Positions 50,307 through 59,500 of a DNA stretch of 64,000 nt are shown here, piece after piece (the first letter of the stretch is position 1; each line of letters starts with the position of its first letter). The position numbers and the translations under genes were made by a program. The notes beneath the pieces were generated by a model. It saw only the letters and a list, made by a program, of their open reading frames with translations. It did not search any database and was not told where the DNA came from. Source of the stretch: an uncultured Lachnospiraceae bacterium. GTDB taxonomy: Bacteria > Bacillota > Clostridia > Lachnospirales > Lachnospiraceae. The stretch covers positions 7,292 to 71,291 of the forward strand of contig CAJTNT010000022.1 in NCBI GenBank assembly GCA_910577785.1, read 5' to 3'.

Positions 50307-51129
50307 GCTTGATTTCCTCTTTCCGCTCTGGCAGCGCCGTACCGCCTGATTTTTGTTGCTGTCCCAGGAGCGTAGCGCCGCTGGTCTCCTCTTCTATTTC
50401 ATACTTCATCTTGTGTAGCTTGGCGTCCTGGGAAATGGCGCGCAGGATACGGTTAATGTCCCCTGGGGAAAACATCCCGATGCACCCAGCAAGGGCATCG
50501 ATGCTGTCCCGGTTCACCACCAGGCATCCTCCGCCTTCCAGAGGGATGGTCAGGCAGTCCTGGGGATTGGACACATCCCCCAGGCACAGCCTGTTGTTCT
50601 CAAAATCGCACTGGAACTCCACGCCCTGGAATGAAATCCTGCCTGTGCTGTCCGCCATCACCGCATAGGGCGCTTCCCGGCGGTCCCCCAGAATCTTCTG
50701 CAGCGCCTCATCGCTGACGTATTGCGTAACCACATGCAGGGGAATGGCATCGCTGCCTTCCTCGTTCCCAGAAGGCGTGTCAGGGGCAGGTTCTACGAAA
50801 TGCCTGCGGCAGGCGCCCTCGCCCTGCATTGCCGCCTGCCCTATCCACTCCTGCACCGGCCTTTGCCAGGAAATGCCGCCTCTGGCACGTTCTTTCTGCT
50901 TCTCTAAGGCCTCTTCCTTGCGCTGCGCAAGGTCTTCGCGGTAGTCCTCAATATAGCCGTCCACCCGCTCCAATAGCTTATCCCATTCCTTGTCTGAAAA
51001 TTCAGCGATCGTTTTCCCGCCAGCGCTCTCCTTTGACGCGTCCTGGGGTTTCATTTTCGCTGCATACTCCTTGACTGCCTGGGAAAAATAGCTGTTTCCA
51101 GACATTGCTGCCACACTTCCTACTGCCAT
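50290..51129 (-). CDS. Hypothetical cytoplasmic protein coupled to the CPBP protease gene
   Basis: 279 aa behind AAGGAGGAGGCTT. The N-terminus (MAVGSVAAMSGNSYFSQAVK) is uncharged, then a charged helical region with a coiled coil (DLAQRKEEALEKQKERARGG). The C-terminal half holds a compact beta-rich segment (FQGVEFQCDFENNRLCLGDV and GGGCLVVNRDSIDALAGCIG). No signal peptide is evident. I recognise no family; proteins of this style occur in Lachnospiraceae genomes, together with a related style at 5073-5936. Confidence 0.78.
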   Translation of the reverse strand: MAVGSVAAMSGNSYFSQAVKEYAAKMKPQDASKESAGGKTIAEFSDKEWDKLLERVDGYIEDYREDLAQRKEEALEKQKERARGGISWQRPVQEWIGQAAMQGEGACRRHFVEPAPDTPSGNEEGSDAIPLHVVTQYVSDEALQKILGDRREAPYAVMADSTGRISFQGVEFQCDFENNRLCLGDVSNPQDCLTIPLEGGGCLVVNRDSIDALAGCIGMFSPGDINRILRAISQDAKLHKMKYEIEEETSGATLLGQQQKSGGTALPERKEEIKHESQR

Positions 51130-51376
51130 AAGCCTCCTCCTTCTATAACCAAAAAATTATCCTGCGAAACACGCTCCATCCTAAATACGCAAAAAGGCAC
51201 TTCTCTCTATCCATCCATAGAAACAAGCGCCCTCCCTAGCATCTTTCACTTAATGTTAGATATATCGGCAATTTCTGGCAAATGTTAAGTGGCATTGCCT
51301 AATCCAGTGAAAAAACTATCAATAAAGCAAATAAAAAGAAAATGAAAGGAATACGGAGGCAGAAGAAAAATCGTAA

Positions 51377-51411
51377 GAAGAAAGGCATAGCCAAAAGCCA
51401 TGCCCTTCTTC
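51377..51411 (-). terminator. Terminator of the first GH127 gene
   Basis: GAAGAAAGGCAT (51377-51388) pairs with ATGCCCTTCTTC (51400-51411), one mismatch. It closely resembles the terminator at 56492-56524 after the paralogue. The rest of 51130-51525 holds no gene. Confidence 0.7.
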
Positions 51412-51525
51412 CTTATAGCTGCAATTTTATTTTACTGTTACCGTGCTGCATCTGCAATTGTTGTTTGCTTTTCCTATTTTACAGCTATAGCTTTCTTACT
51501 CCCTTACCGCTATATATCTGTGTTT

Positions 51526-54500
51526 TTATTTCACTTTTACCTTTACGGCAGAACTATACCCAGTAAACAATGTCTTGCCGCTGGTTTTTGTGTATGCTTT
51601 TACCTTGTAGTAGTAGGTGCCTTTCTTCATCTTAGCAAAACGTTTGCGGATTGTCTTCGCGGATTTCAGGTTAGCGACCCGCTTATATGTGCCATTTTTC
51701 TTGGTGGAACGGTAAATGGCATAGCCGCTTGCCTTCGATACCTTGCCAAAGGACACGGTCACGTTCTTCCCGCTTGCCTTTGCCTTGACGCTTCCCGGCG
51801 TCTTCAGGATATAGGCGCTCTTCGGGCCGCTGTAAGCCCCTTTTGTCTTGCCATTGTAAGCAATCACCTTATAGTAAGCGGTCTTCCCTGGCGTAGCTGA
51901 CGTATCCCTATAGGAAGTCTTCGTTGTCTGGCCAATCTTCTTGTAGCCAGAAGCTTTCTTATAGGAACGGTAAACCAGGTATCTGTCTGCATTCGATGCT
52001 TTCTTCCAGGTAATCTTTACCTTCTTGGCGCCAGCCCAGGCTGCTTTTAAGGAAGATGGGGCTCCCGGCTTCACAACGACTGGCGTAGGTTTGGCAAGGG
52101 CTTTGATGGCATCCTGCAGGTTCTTGGCTGCCTCGTCTACCTGTGCCTGGGTTGCATCCGCTTTGCTGTTTACGTTATTGGCTGCTGCCAGGGCATCCTG
52201 CATCTTCTTCCAGCTGCTGGCAGTGTAATCTGCTTCTTTTTTGCTCCCTGCATCTGCGATTGCTTTGGCAAGGGCCGTCTTATCTACTTTGGTTGGCTCT
52301 GTCACCTTCACCAATCCATTGATGGCATCCTGCAGGTTCTTGGCTGCTTCCTCTATCTGTGCCTGGGTTGCTACTGCATTGCCATTTACGGCATTGGCTG
52401 CTTCCAGAGCATCCTGCATCTTCTTCCAGCTGTCCGCTGTGTAATCTGACTGTATCTTGGATTCGGCTGTGCGGATAACATTTGCCAGCTGCTGTTTATC
52501 CCAAACAACCCCGCCTTCTGGGGAAACAGAAACCTTCACATAGGCATGGTAAGGCTGCTCTGCCAGTTCCGGCGCGAACATCGGCACAAACTGATATCCG
52601 TTGCTAGAAAGCACTGGGAACCCGTTCTGTTCATTGGTGGATACCGTAATATGGTCGTCCAGCTTGGTGGTAAGGACGATATTCAGCCAATTTGTGCTGC
52701 TATCCTGTGCGGCCATAACAAAGGGGCCGTACATAATGCTTGCTACTTCTGAGCCGTCAAGCGTATCCGGCGTCTTATCCAAATGGAGGTTCCAGGGCAT
52801 GGTCACTTCGATGACATCATTTTCCTTAATGCCCTTCAGGCTTACATAGGTGCTGGCCTGTGCATTCGCTATCTTCTGCTCGCCGTTGACTTTTACAGAA
52901 AATCCTTTTGTTGCCCAGTAAGGTACGCGCAATTTCATGTCAAAGGACTGTGCAGCGGCGTTCCCCAGCTTCTGAACCGTCAATTTGGTCGTCTCAGAGG
53001 GGAATGCAGTCTCCTGTACAACTTTAACTCCCTTTTCCTGCCAGCTTACGGTGGATGGGAGGTACAGGCCTACGTATAAAGTATCGGCTGTCTTGGCATA
53101 AGCTGCCTCCTGGTATTTTACATGGTTCTCCATGCCTGTGCCGTGGCAGCAGGTAAAGGAATTGTAGTCGTCGCTAAGTTCGCTGGATTTCCATGCGCCA
53201 GGGCAGATGGGCAGCATATAGGTGGTGGAATTATGCTTGTCATCTGTTACGATTGGGGACTGGGAGGCTAGGATCTGGTTATAAAGTGTCCTCTCATAGT
53301 AGTCCATGTACTCTGCATTATCCGGGTCATAGTTGTTCAGCATCATGCTCAGCTTCATCATATTGTAGGCCGCGCATGTCTCACAGTTCCTGGCGCCAAT
53401 ATAATTTGCCTGCTTGTAAGGCTCAGTAAACTTCTCTCCAAGGCCTACGCCGCCAGTAGAATATGCATAGCGGGAAACGGTCATCTGCCAGAAATTCTCC
53501 GCCACATTGTAATAATACATCTCCGGCTGGCCTGCAGTTACGGTTGCCTCATACATCTTGATGGCGCCGATAATCTGCGGGATGTGCTGGTTCGCATGGC
53601 GGTTCTGGATATCGTCTACGTTTGCTGCCAGATTGCGGAAAAACCTGGTATTGTCAAATAATTTTGCACCCGCCAAGAATACGTCTGCATCGGCGTCGCC
53701 ATCGGCCTTCGCATAGAGATACAGCTCTGCCATACACTCGTTGAATCCGCCAAACTCACCTGCAATATACATATCCCACATTTTCGTCAGCTGTTCCTGC
53801 GGAAGTACGCGCAGACGGTTATATGCCCATTTGCCAAGGGCTTTGGCTGCCACGAGCGCCTCGTCATTCCCTGCGCAGCGGTATGCGTCAATAAGGCCGG
53901 CCAGCAGCTTGTGCAGGGTATAATACGGCGCCCAGATCCCCTGGTTCGGGCTTCCGTAAGGAGTATACTGTTCCAGCAACGCAAACTGGTCTGGGGAATA
54001 TGCGCTAACAAAACCTTCGCCCCATTCATTGGGGTCGGTACTCCATCCTGAAGTCTGTACTCCCTTGGTCGTAAATGCTGCCGGATCTCCTTTGGATTTT
54101 TGCTGCAGCCTGTGGAGCTCGCTAACCATATTATCTAGCTTTGCCTTCAGCTCCGCGTCTTTGGTGGATGCATAAGCCAGAGAAAGGGCAGAGATATAAT
54201 GCCCGGTGGAGTGGCCGCGCAGAAGCCCGGTCGGCGCATCCCATCCGCCCAATGGGGTCACGTTGGCAATCACATCATTTTCACCAAAGGTCTTATAGAA
54301 ATTATAAAGCATCTGTTTGTTGTCCAGCAGTTTCAGGTATGTGATATCGCGCTCCCTGTTCTGTGTCAGGATAGAGCCGTCTTCCCCAATTTTGTCCAGG
54401 GAAATATCGTTCAGGTTGAAGCTGCTGGATACCGCATTCTTCACCGTATCTTCGCCATCGGTGACGGTTACATTTGCCGTAAGTTGCTCTGCCTGGCCTT

Positions 54501-56190
54501 CTACGGTTCCTTCTACGGTAAAGGCGCCGGCTGCCGCATATTTTTCCGGCTCAATGGAAGCCGGCCAGGTAATCTTCAGCTTGTTGGTACTCCCGTCTGA
54601 ATATTTCACAGATAAATAATTCGGAAGGGATGGGCTATGCCCAGTCAGTGTAGTTACATCAATGGAACTTGCTTTCTCCGTAATCACCGGGGTGCCGCGG
54701 AATGCCCAGATCTTCACGTCAAGATCTGCTGTTCCTTTGACGCTCCCGGAAGAAAGGTTTGCCCGCAGCTTGCCGACTGCATCTGCAGAGCCTGCCTCTG
54801 GACGTTTCACCTGGGCAATAAATTTCCCGGACTCATCTGCCTGTGCCGGTATGGTAACGACTCCTGCATCGCCTACCCATTCCCAGGTGATGGATGCGCC
54901 CCATTCACCGACTGAGGGAAGGGTGATGGTCTGTTGGAAGACATTATCCAGAGAGCCTACCAGATTTCCCACGGTTTCCTTGTCATGGTCTACAATCTGC
55001 TGGTCGGAATAACGCTCTGCCACGGTCACAGCAATCTCTTTCGTAACAGGTGTGCCGTTCCCATATGTAATAGTTGCAATCAGGTTGCCTGTGGCCTCCC
55101 CAGAACCGCTGATTGGCCTGGTAATGATCGTGTTATAATAGCCGTCTTCCCCTTTTTCCCCAATGGCAAGCCCACTGTTCTGGCTTGTCCAGCTAATATC
55201 GGAGCCATAGAGGCCTTTGGACGGAAGCTTAATGCTTTCTACAAGGCCCGTCGTGTTGCTTAGGCTCAGGACATCTTTGTCTGCTGAAATAATCTCATCA
55301 TCGGAAGGGCTGTACATGCCGCTGACTTCCTCAGCGCTCATGGCCCTGTTATAAATCCTGAAATCCGCAAATTTGCCCGTGGTCGTGCCATCATATGTGG
55401 AATACGTATTTCCGATATAGTTCATGGTGGTATGGCCAAGGTCACTTAAGCTGACGCCTGTGTTTGTGGAACCGATGGCCTTCCCATTCTCATAATAAGT
55501 CATCTTTGTGCCATCCATAACAACGGTGAGCAAAAGCCAGCGTCCCTTGTCCATAGGCCTGCCTTTCGTTACAGATTGGTTGGCATTCCAGCCTTCCTTG
55601 CTGATAATCGCCATGCTGCCCCAGCCGTCCCAGCCATCAGCCCAGAGGAAGAAATATTTATTTTCGTCTGACTGGAAATTCCAAAGGCTGTGGAATGCAT
55701 CATTTGCGCCAGGCTTCAGCTGCGCCCAGATGCTGATGGTTGCCGAGTCGCAGCCATTAAAAATATCATCGGGAAGCTTCAGATAAGGGCCATAGTCCTC
55801 ATTCTTGATGTTCAGCTCCAGCGTATTCATTGTCTTCCCCAATACATTTTCCTTGCCCCAGGCATAAGTCCCTGCCACTGCGCCCTCTGCCTTTACCACT
55901 TCTGCACTGTGCGCCGTGTTGCCAGTCTTGTCCATTACAATGGTAGCCTCGCTGTTATCGCCCTGGTCAAAATCGTAATGCAGGATTAAGCCATCCTCGG
56001 CCTGGGCTTTTGGTTCTCTTGCTTCTGGCGCATCGGCCTCTTCGGCCTGCGGCACATCCAGCCCTTCCGCATCCGGCGCGGCCTCTTCGGCCTGCACTGC
56101 CATCCCCTGGAAGGACACTCCTGTAAATACAAGCGCCAGCGAAAGGACGACAGACAGAATCCTGTTGATAAGTCGCTTCTTCTTTCCCAT
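51526..56190 (-). CDS. Secreted GH127-type beta-L-arabinofuranosidase, multidomain
   Basis: 1554 aa with signal peptide (about 1-35, SVVLSLALVFTGVSFQGMA). Order: LamG/concanavalin-like domain (about 65-285), several Ig-like (Big_4) modules to about 610, GH127 catalytic domain (about 620-1200), two FIVAR modules, two Fn3-like modules. The Zn-thiolate active site appears as NCETCAAYN near 935-940 and TCCHGTGMENH near 1014; family enzymes use a cysteine nucleophile held by Glu and three Cys. It releases beta-L-arabinofuranose from plant glycans such as extensins. There is no LPxTG anchor; the Lys-rich Fn3-like tail may hold the enzyme at the wall. Confidence 0.92.
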   Translation of the reverse strand: MGKKKRLINRILSVVLSLALVFTGVSFQGMAVQAEEAAPDAEGLDVPQAEEADAPEAREPKAQAEDGLILHYDFDQGDNSEATIVMDKTGNTAHSAEVVKAEGAVAGTYAWGKENVLGKTMNTLELNIKNEDYGPYLKLPDDIFNGCDSATISIWAQLKPGANDAFHSLWNFQSDENKYFFLWADGWDGWGSMAIISKEGWNANQSVTKGRPMDKGRWLLLTVVMDGTKMTYYENGKAIGSTNTGVSLSDLGHTTMNYIGNTYSTYDGTTTGKFADFRIYNRAMSAEEVSGMYSPSDDEIISADKDVLSLSNTTGLVESIKLPSKGLYGSDISWTSQNSGLAIGEKGEDGYYNTIITRPISGSGEATGNLIATITYGNGTPVTKEIAVTVAERYSDQQIVDHDKETVGNLVGSLDNVFQQTITLPSVGEWGASITWEWVGDAGVVTIPAQADESGKFIAQVKRPEAGSADAVGKLRANLSSGSVKGTADLDVKIWAFRGTPVITEKASSIDVTTLTGHSPSLPNYLSVKYSDGSTNKLKITWPASIEPEKYAAAGAFTVEGTVEGQAEQLTANVTVTDGEDTVKNAVSSSFNLNDISLDKIGEDGSILTQNRERDITYLKLLDNKQMLYNFYKTFGENDVIANVTPLGGWDAPTGLLRGHSTGHYISALSLAYASTKDAELKAKLDNMVSELHRLQQKSKGDPAAFTTKGVQTSGWSTDPNEWGEGFVSAYSPDQFALLEQYTPYGSPNQGIWAPYYTLHKLLAGLIDAYRCAGNDEALVAAKALGKWAYNRLRVLPQEQLTKMWDMYIAGEFGGFNECMAELYLYAKADGDADADVFLAGAKLFDNTRFFRNLAANVDDIQNRHANQHIPQIIGAIKMYEATVTAGQPEMYYYNVAENFWQMTVSRYAYSTGGVGLGEKFTEPYKQANYIGARNCETCAAYNMMKLSMMLNNYDPDNAEYMDYYERTLYNQILASQSPIVTDDKHNSTTYMLPICPGAWKSSELSDDYNSFTCCHGTGMENHVKYQEAAYAKTADTLYVGLYLPSTVSWQEKGVKVVQETAFPSETTKLTVQKLGNAAAQSFDMKLRVPYWATKGFSVKVNGEQKIANAQASTYVSLKGIKENDVIEVTMPWNLHLDKTPDTLDGSEVASIMYGPFVMAAQDSSTNWLNIVLTTKLDDHITVSTNEQNGFPVLSSNGYQFVPMFAPELAEQPYHAYVKVSVSPEGGVVWDKQQLANVIRTAESKIQSDYTADSWKKMQDALEAANAVNGNAVATQAQIEEAAKNLQDAINGLVKVTEPTKVDKTALAKAIADAGSKKEADYTASSWKKMQDALAAANNVNSKADATQAQVDEAAKNLQDAIKALAKPTPVVVKPGAPSSLKAAWAGAKKVKITWKKASNADRYLVYRSYKKASGYKKIGQTTKTSYRDTSATPGKTAYYKVIAYNGKTKGAYSGPKSAYILKTPGSVKAKASGKNVTVSFGKVSKASGYAIYRSTKKNGTYKRVANLKSAKTIRKRFAKMKKGTYYYKVKAYTKTSGKTLFTGYSSAVKVKVK

Positions 56191-56294
56191 AACTTTAAAA
56201 CCTCCTTTTATGATGCTTCCTTAAGTATATCTGGCGTTTTCCCGGCAATCTTGTTTGAAAAACACCGAATATGCTTATCATTTTTAGCTTATTT

Positions 56295-56303
56295 ATTATA
56301 GCA
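56295..56303 (-). promoter_or_regulatory. Extended -10 for the first GH127 gene
   Basis: TGCTATAAT on the minus strand about 105 bases before the ATG; no consensus -35, suggesting activator dependence. The remaining 56191-56491 gap is AT-rich and without a gene. Confidence 0.45.
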
Positions 56304-56491
56304 TTCAAAAAACTTTTTCATAGGATAATAATTTATGTTTCCTTCCATATTTTAAACTAAATTTGGGGGTTGTAGAAGTGTAGGATAGCCCACATCATCA
56401 GATATTGTAAAAATACAATGCTCCCATCATAAGAAACTGTCAAGGCTTAGGCACCTCACGGATCATGGTATACTATCGGTACACATAAAGA

Positions 56492-56524
56492 AAGAAGGAT
56501 ACAGCCAAAAGCCATATCCTTCTT
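56492..56524 (-). terminator. Terminator of the second GH127 gene
   Basis: AAGAAGGATA (56492-56501) and TATCCTTCTT (56515-56524) form a perfect 10-bp stem. Confidence 0.75.
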
Positions 56525-56552
56525 CTTACAGTCAAAATCTTAAACCTAATTT

Positions 56553-59500
56553 TTATTTCACCTTTACTTTTACGGCAGAACTATACCCTGTAAACAATGT
56601 CTTGCCGCCCGTCTTGCGATATGCTTTTACCTTGTAGTAATAGGTGCCTTTCTTCATCTTGGCAAAACGTTTGCGGATTGTCTTTGCGGACTTGAGGTTC
56701 GCGACCCGCTTGTATGTGCCGTTTTTCTTGGTGGAACGGTAAATGGTATAGCCGCTTGCCTTTGATACCTTACCAAAGGAAACTGTGACGTTCTTTCCGC
56801 TTGCCTTCGCCTTGACGCTTCCCGGCGCCTTGAGGATATAGGCGCTCTTCGGGCCGGTGTAACCTCCTTTTGTCTTGCCTTTGTAAGCAATCACCTTATA
56901 GTAAGCGGTCTTCCCTGGCGTGGCTGCCGTATCCGTATAGGCTGTCTTCGTGGTCTGTCCAATCTTCTTGTAGCCAGAAGTTTTCTTATAAGAACGGTAA
57001 ATCAGGTATCTGTCTGCATTTGATGCTTTCTTCCAGGTAACCTTCACCTTCTTGGCGCCAGCCCAAGCCGCTTTTAAGGAAGATGGGGTTCCCACTGCTG
57101 GAACAGCCTTTTTAAGGGCTTTGATGGCATCCTGCAGGTTCTTGGCCGCTTCATTTACCTGTGCCTGGGTTGCGTTCGCATTGCCATTCACAGTGTTGGC
57201 TGCTGCCAGGGCATTCTGCATCTTCTTCCAGCTGTCCGCGGTGTAGTCTGCCTCTTTCTTCGAGCGTGCATCGGCAATCGCTGCCGCAAGGGCTGACTTA
57301 TCTACCTTGACAGATCCTGCCAGTGCCTGGATAGCCTTACGGATGTCATTGATGCATCCATCGCGCTCTGGGAAGGTAAGGCTTGCATACTCAAGGCGCT
57401 CCTCCCCAAGCACAATCATTTCCTGAAGATTTGCAAACGCATCGGCATCATATTGCATCGAATCATTTTTATATGCTTTCGCTTCTTTGAGGATTGCTTC
57501 CAAAGGCTCTCTCTCATCGCATAAGTTATAAACCAATAAAGCATCCATCGCCTTGTTCAGCCCATCTGTTGCTGTGTCAATTTCGCTTTGCGTCGGAACC
57601 TTGGGGTCATTCTCGTATAGCTTGCGGGCGCTTTCCTCTGCCGCTTTAAAGCTGTTCCAGGATTTACGCGTATATTGTGTGTACTCATGCTCTTCCCACA
57701 GCTTCTCGCCTTCATTCTTGGGGTTCTTCCGTTGGGAAGCAGCCTCAAGCGCTGTCTGCAGCGCCTGCCTGTCTAACTTGACAAGCTTTCCAACCGCAAG
57801 GTTGATCGCCGTGATATGATCTGCCGTCAGCTTATCCGTATGTCCTGTCCCTTTTACATAGGCGTCTGCAGCCGTTACGGCTTTCGCCAATTCCGCATAG
57901 GTCTCTGGCGTATAATCTGCCTCTTTATACTGGCTTACCTCTGCCAGCTTCTCTGTCAGCTTTGAGATATCGATCGCATTGGCTTCCAGATTCTGCATGG
58001 CTGTATCAATCCTGGTAATTTCTGCTTCTATCTCTGTTTCCATTACTTCTGCACTCTGGTATACAGAAGCAGCTGCTTTCAGTACTGCCTGCAGCGCATC
58101 TGTGCTGTCCTTGGTATACAGGCCGCTGTCAATCCGGTCGAGCGCCTCTGTAATTTTGACAAACAATGGCGTCTTGTCAGCCCCTGTGTTCTCATTCGGC
58201 GCTGGGATGTAGAAGTAGGTTGTGTAGGCAGGGATACCTGCGAAATAGTGCGGGATAAAGGTCTTGGTAGCAGCTTCGCCGCCCGACGTCCCTGGCGCCA
58301 CCTGCACGCTCATGTTATTCACATTACGGGTCGGGGCTTCGCCGCTCACGCCGCCTGTCATGGTCTGGCGCTCATTGATAACGACATTGGTGCCTTCCCC
58401 TGTGGACAGATAAGAATCCAGTTCAACCCTTGAAAGGGATTCCACGCCTGTAGCCGCCATAACCAATGGGCCGTTCATCAGGGAGCCATACCATTCGCCA
58501 TCGCATTTCCCTGGCAGGTAGTCCACGTTAAACCCAAAAGGCATGGTAACGACTACTTGATCGGTATTGGACCATTTCCTTACGCCTGTGGAGACATAGG
58601 AGCTGGGCTCATAGCTATCTGCAATGGACACGCCATTCAGCTTGATATCAAAGCCCTTCGTTGCCCAATAGGGAACGCGGAATTTCATTTCAAATTCCCC
58701 GGCCTTGGCGCCAACCGCTACCGTAAAGGTGGATTCCTCTGACGGGAATACGCAGGACTGCTTGATGGACACGTCCTGAGCGTCCCACTGGGCAGTCGTT
58801 GGGATATACAGGCCTACGTAGAAGGTCTTGTTGTCTGCGGAGGTAAAGTATGCAGCCTCCTGGTACTTCACATGGTTCTCCGTGCCGGTACCGGAACAGC
58901 AGGTGCTGCCTGGGTTCTGGGCATTCCCTGTATTCCTGCTCCTTACTGTGTTCGGATAAATGGAATATCCATAGGATGTCCTGTTTGCCTTGCTTCCGGG
59001 CTCAATGGAGCCCACAATCTGGTTGTAGAGCAGGCGCTCATAGAAATCCATGTATTTTGCATTATCTGGGTTGTATGTGTTCAAATCCTTGGTCAGCTTC
59101 AACAGGTTATATGCGGAACAGGTCTCGCAGATTTTATTTCCATCATTGGTGTTTACCACGCCAATCTGGTTGTAAGTCCCGCAGAATTTCTCTTCGTTGC
59201 TGTCATTTCCGCCAACACCGCCGATGGTGAAGGAATAACGCCCAAAGATATAATCCCAGAAATTCTCGGCAATATTGTAGTATTTCGGGTCGTTACTGCC
59301 CTTGAACTCCCAGAGTGCGCCGACAATCTGCGGAATATGCTGGTTGCCGTGCAAGGTACGGATGGAATCCCGGTTATTGGCCAAAGAGCTGAAGAAGGGG
59401 ATGTTCCCCGTATCGCTGCTGGCGCCATTATTGTCAAAATAGCTGGACGCTTCCAGAAGCTTCGCTGCATCTTCCGGCTTCTCCTGCTTCTTCATAATAT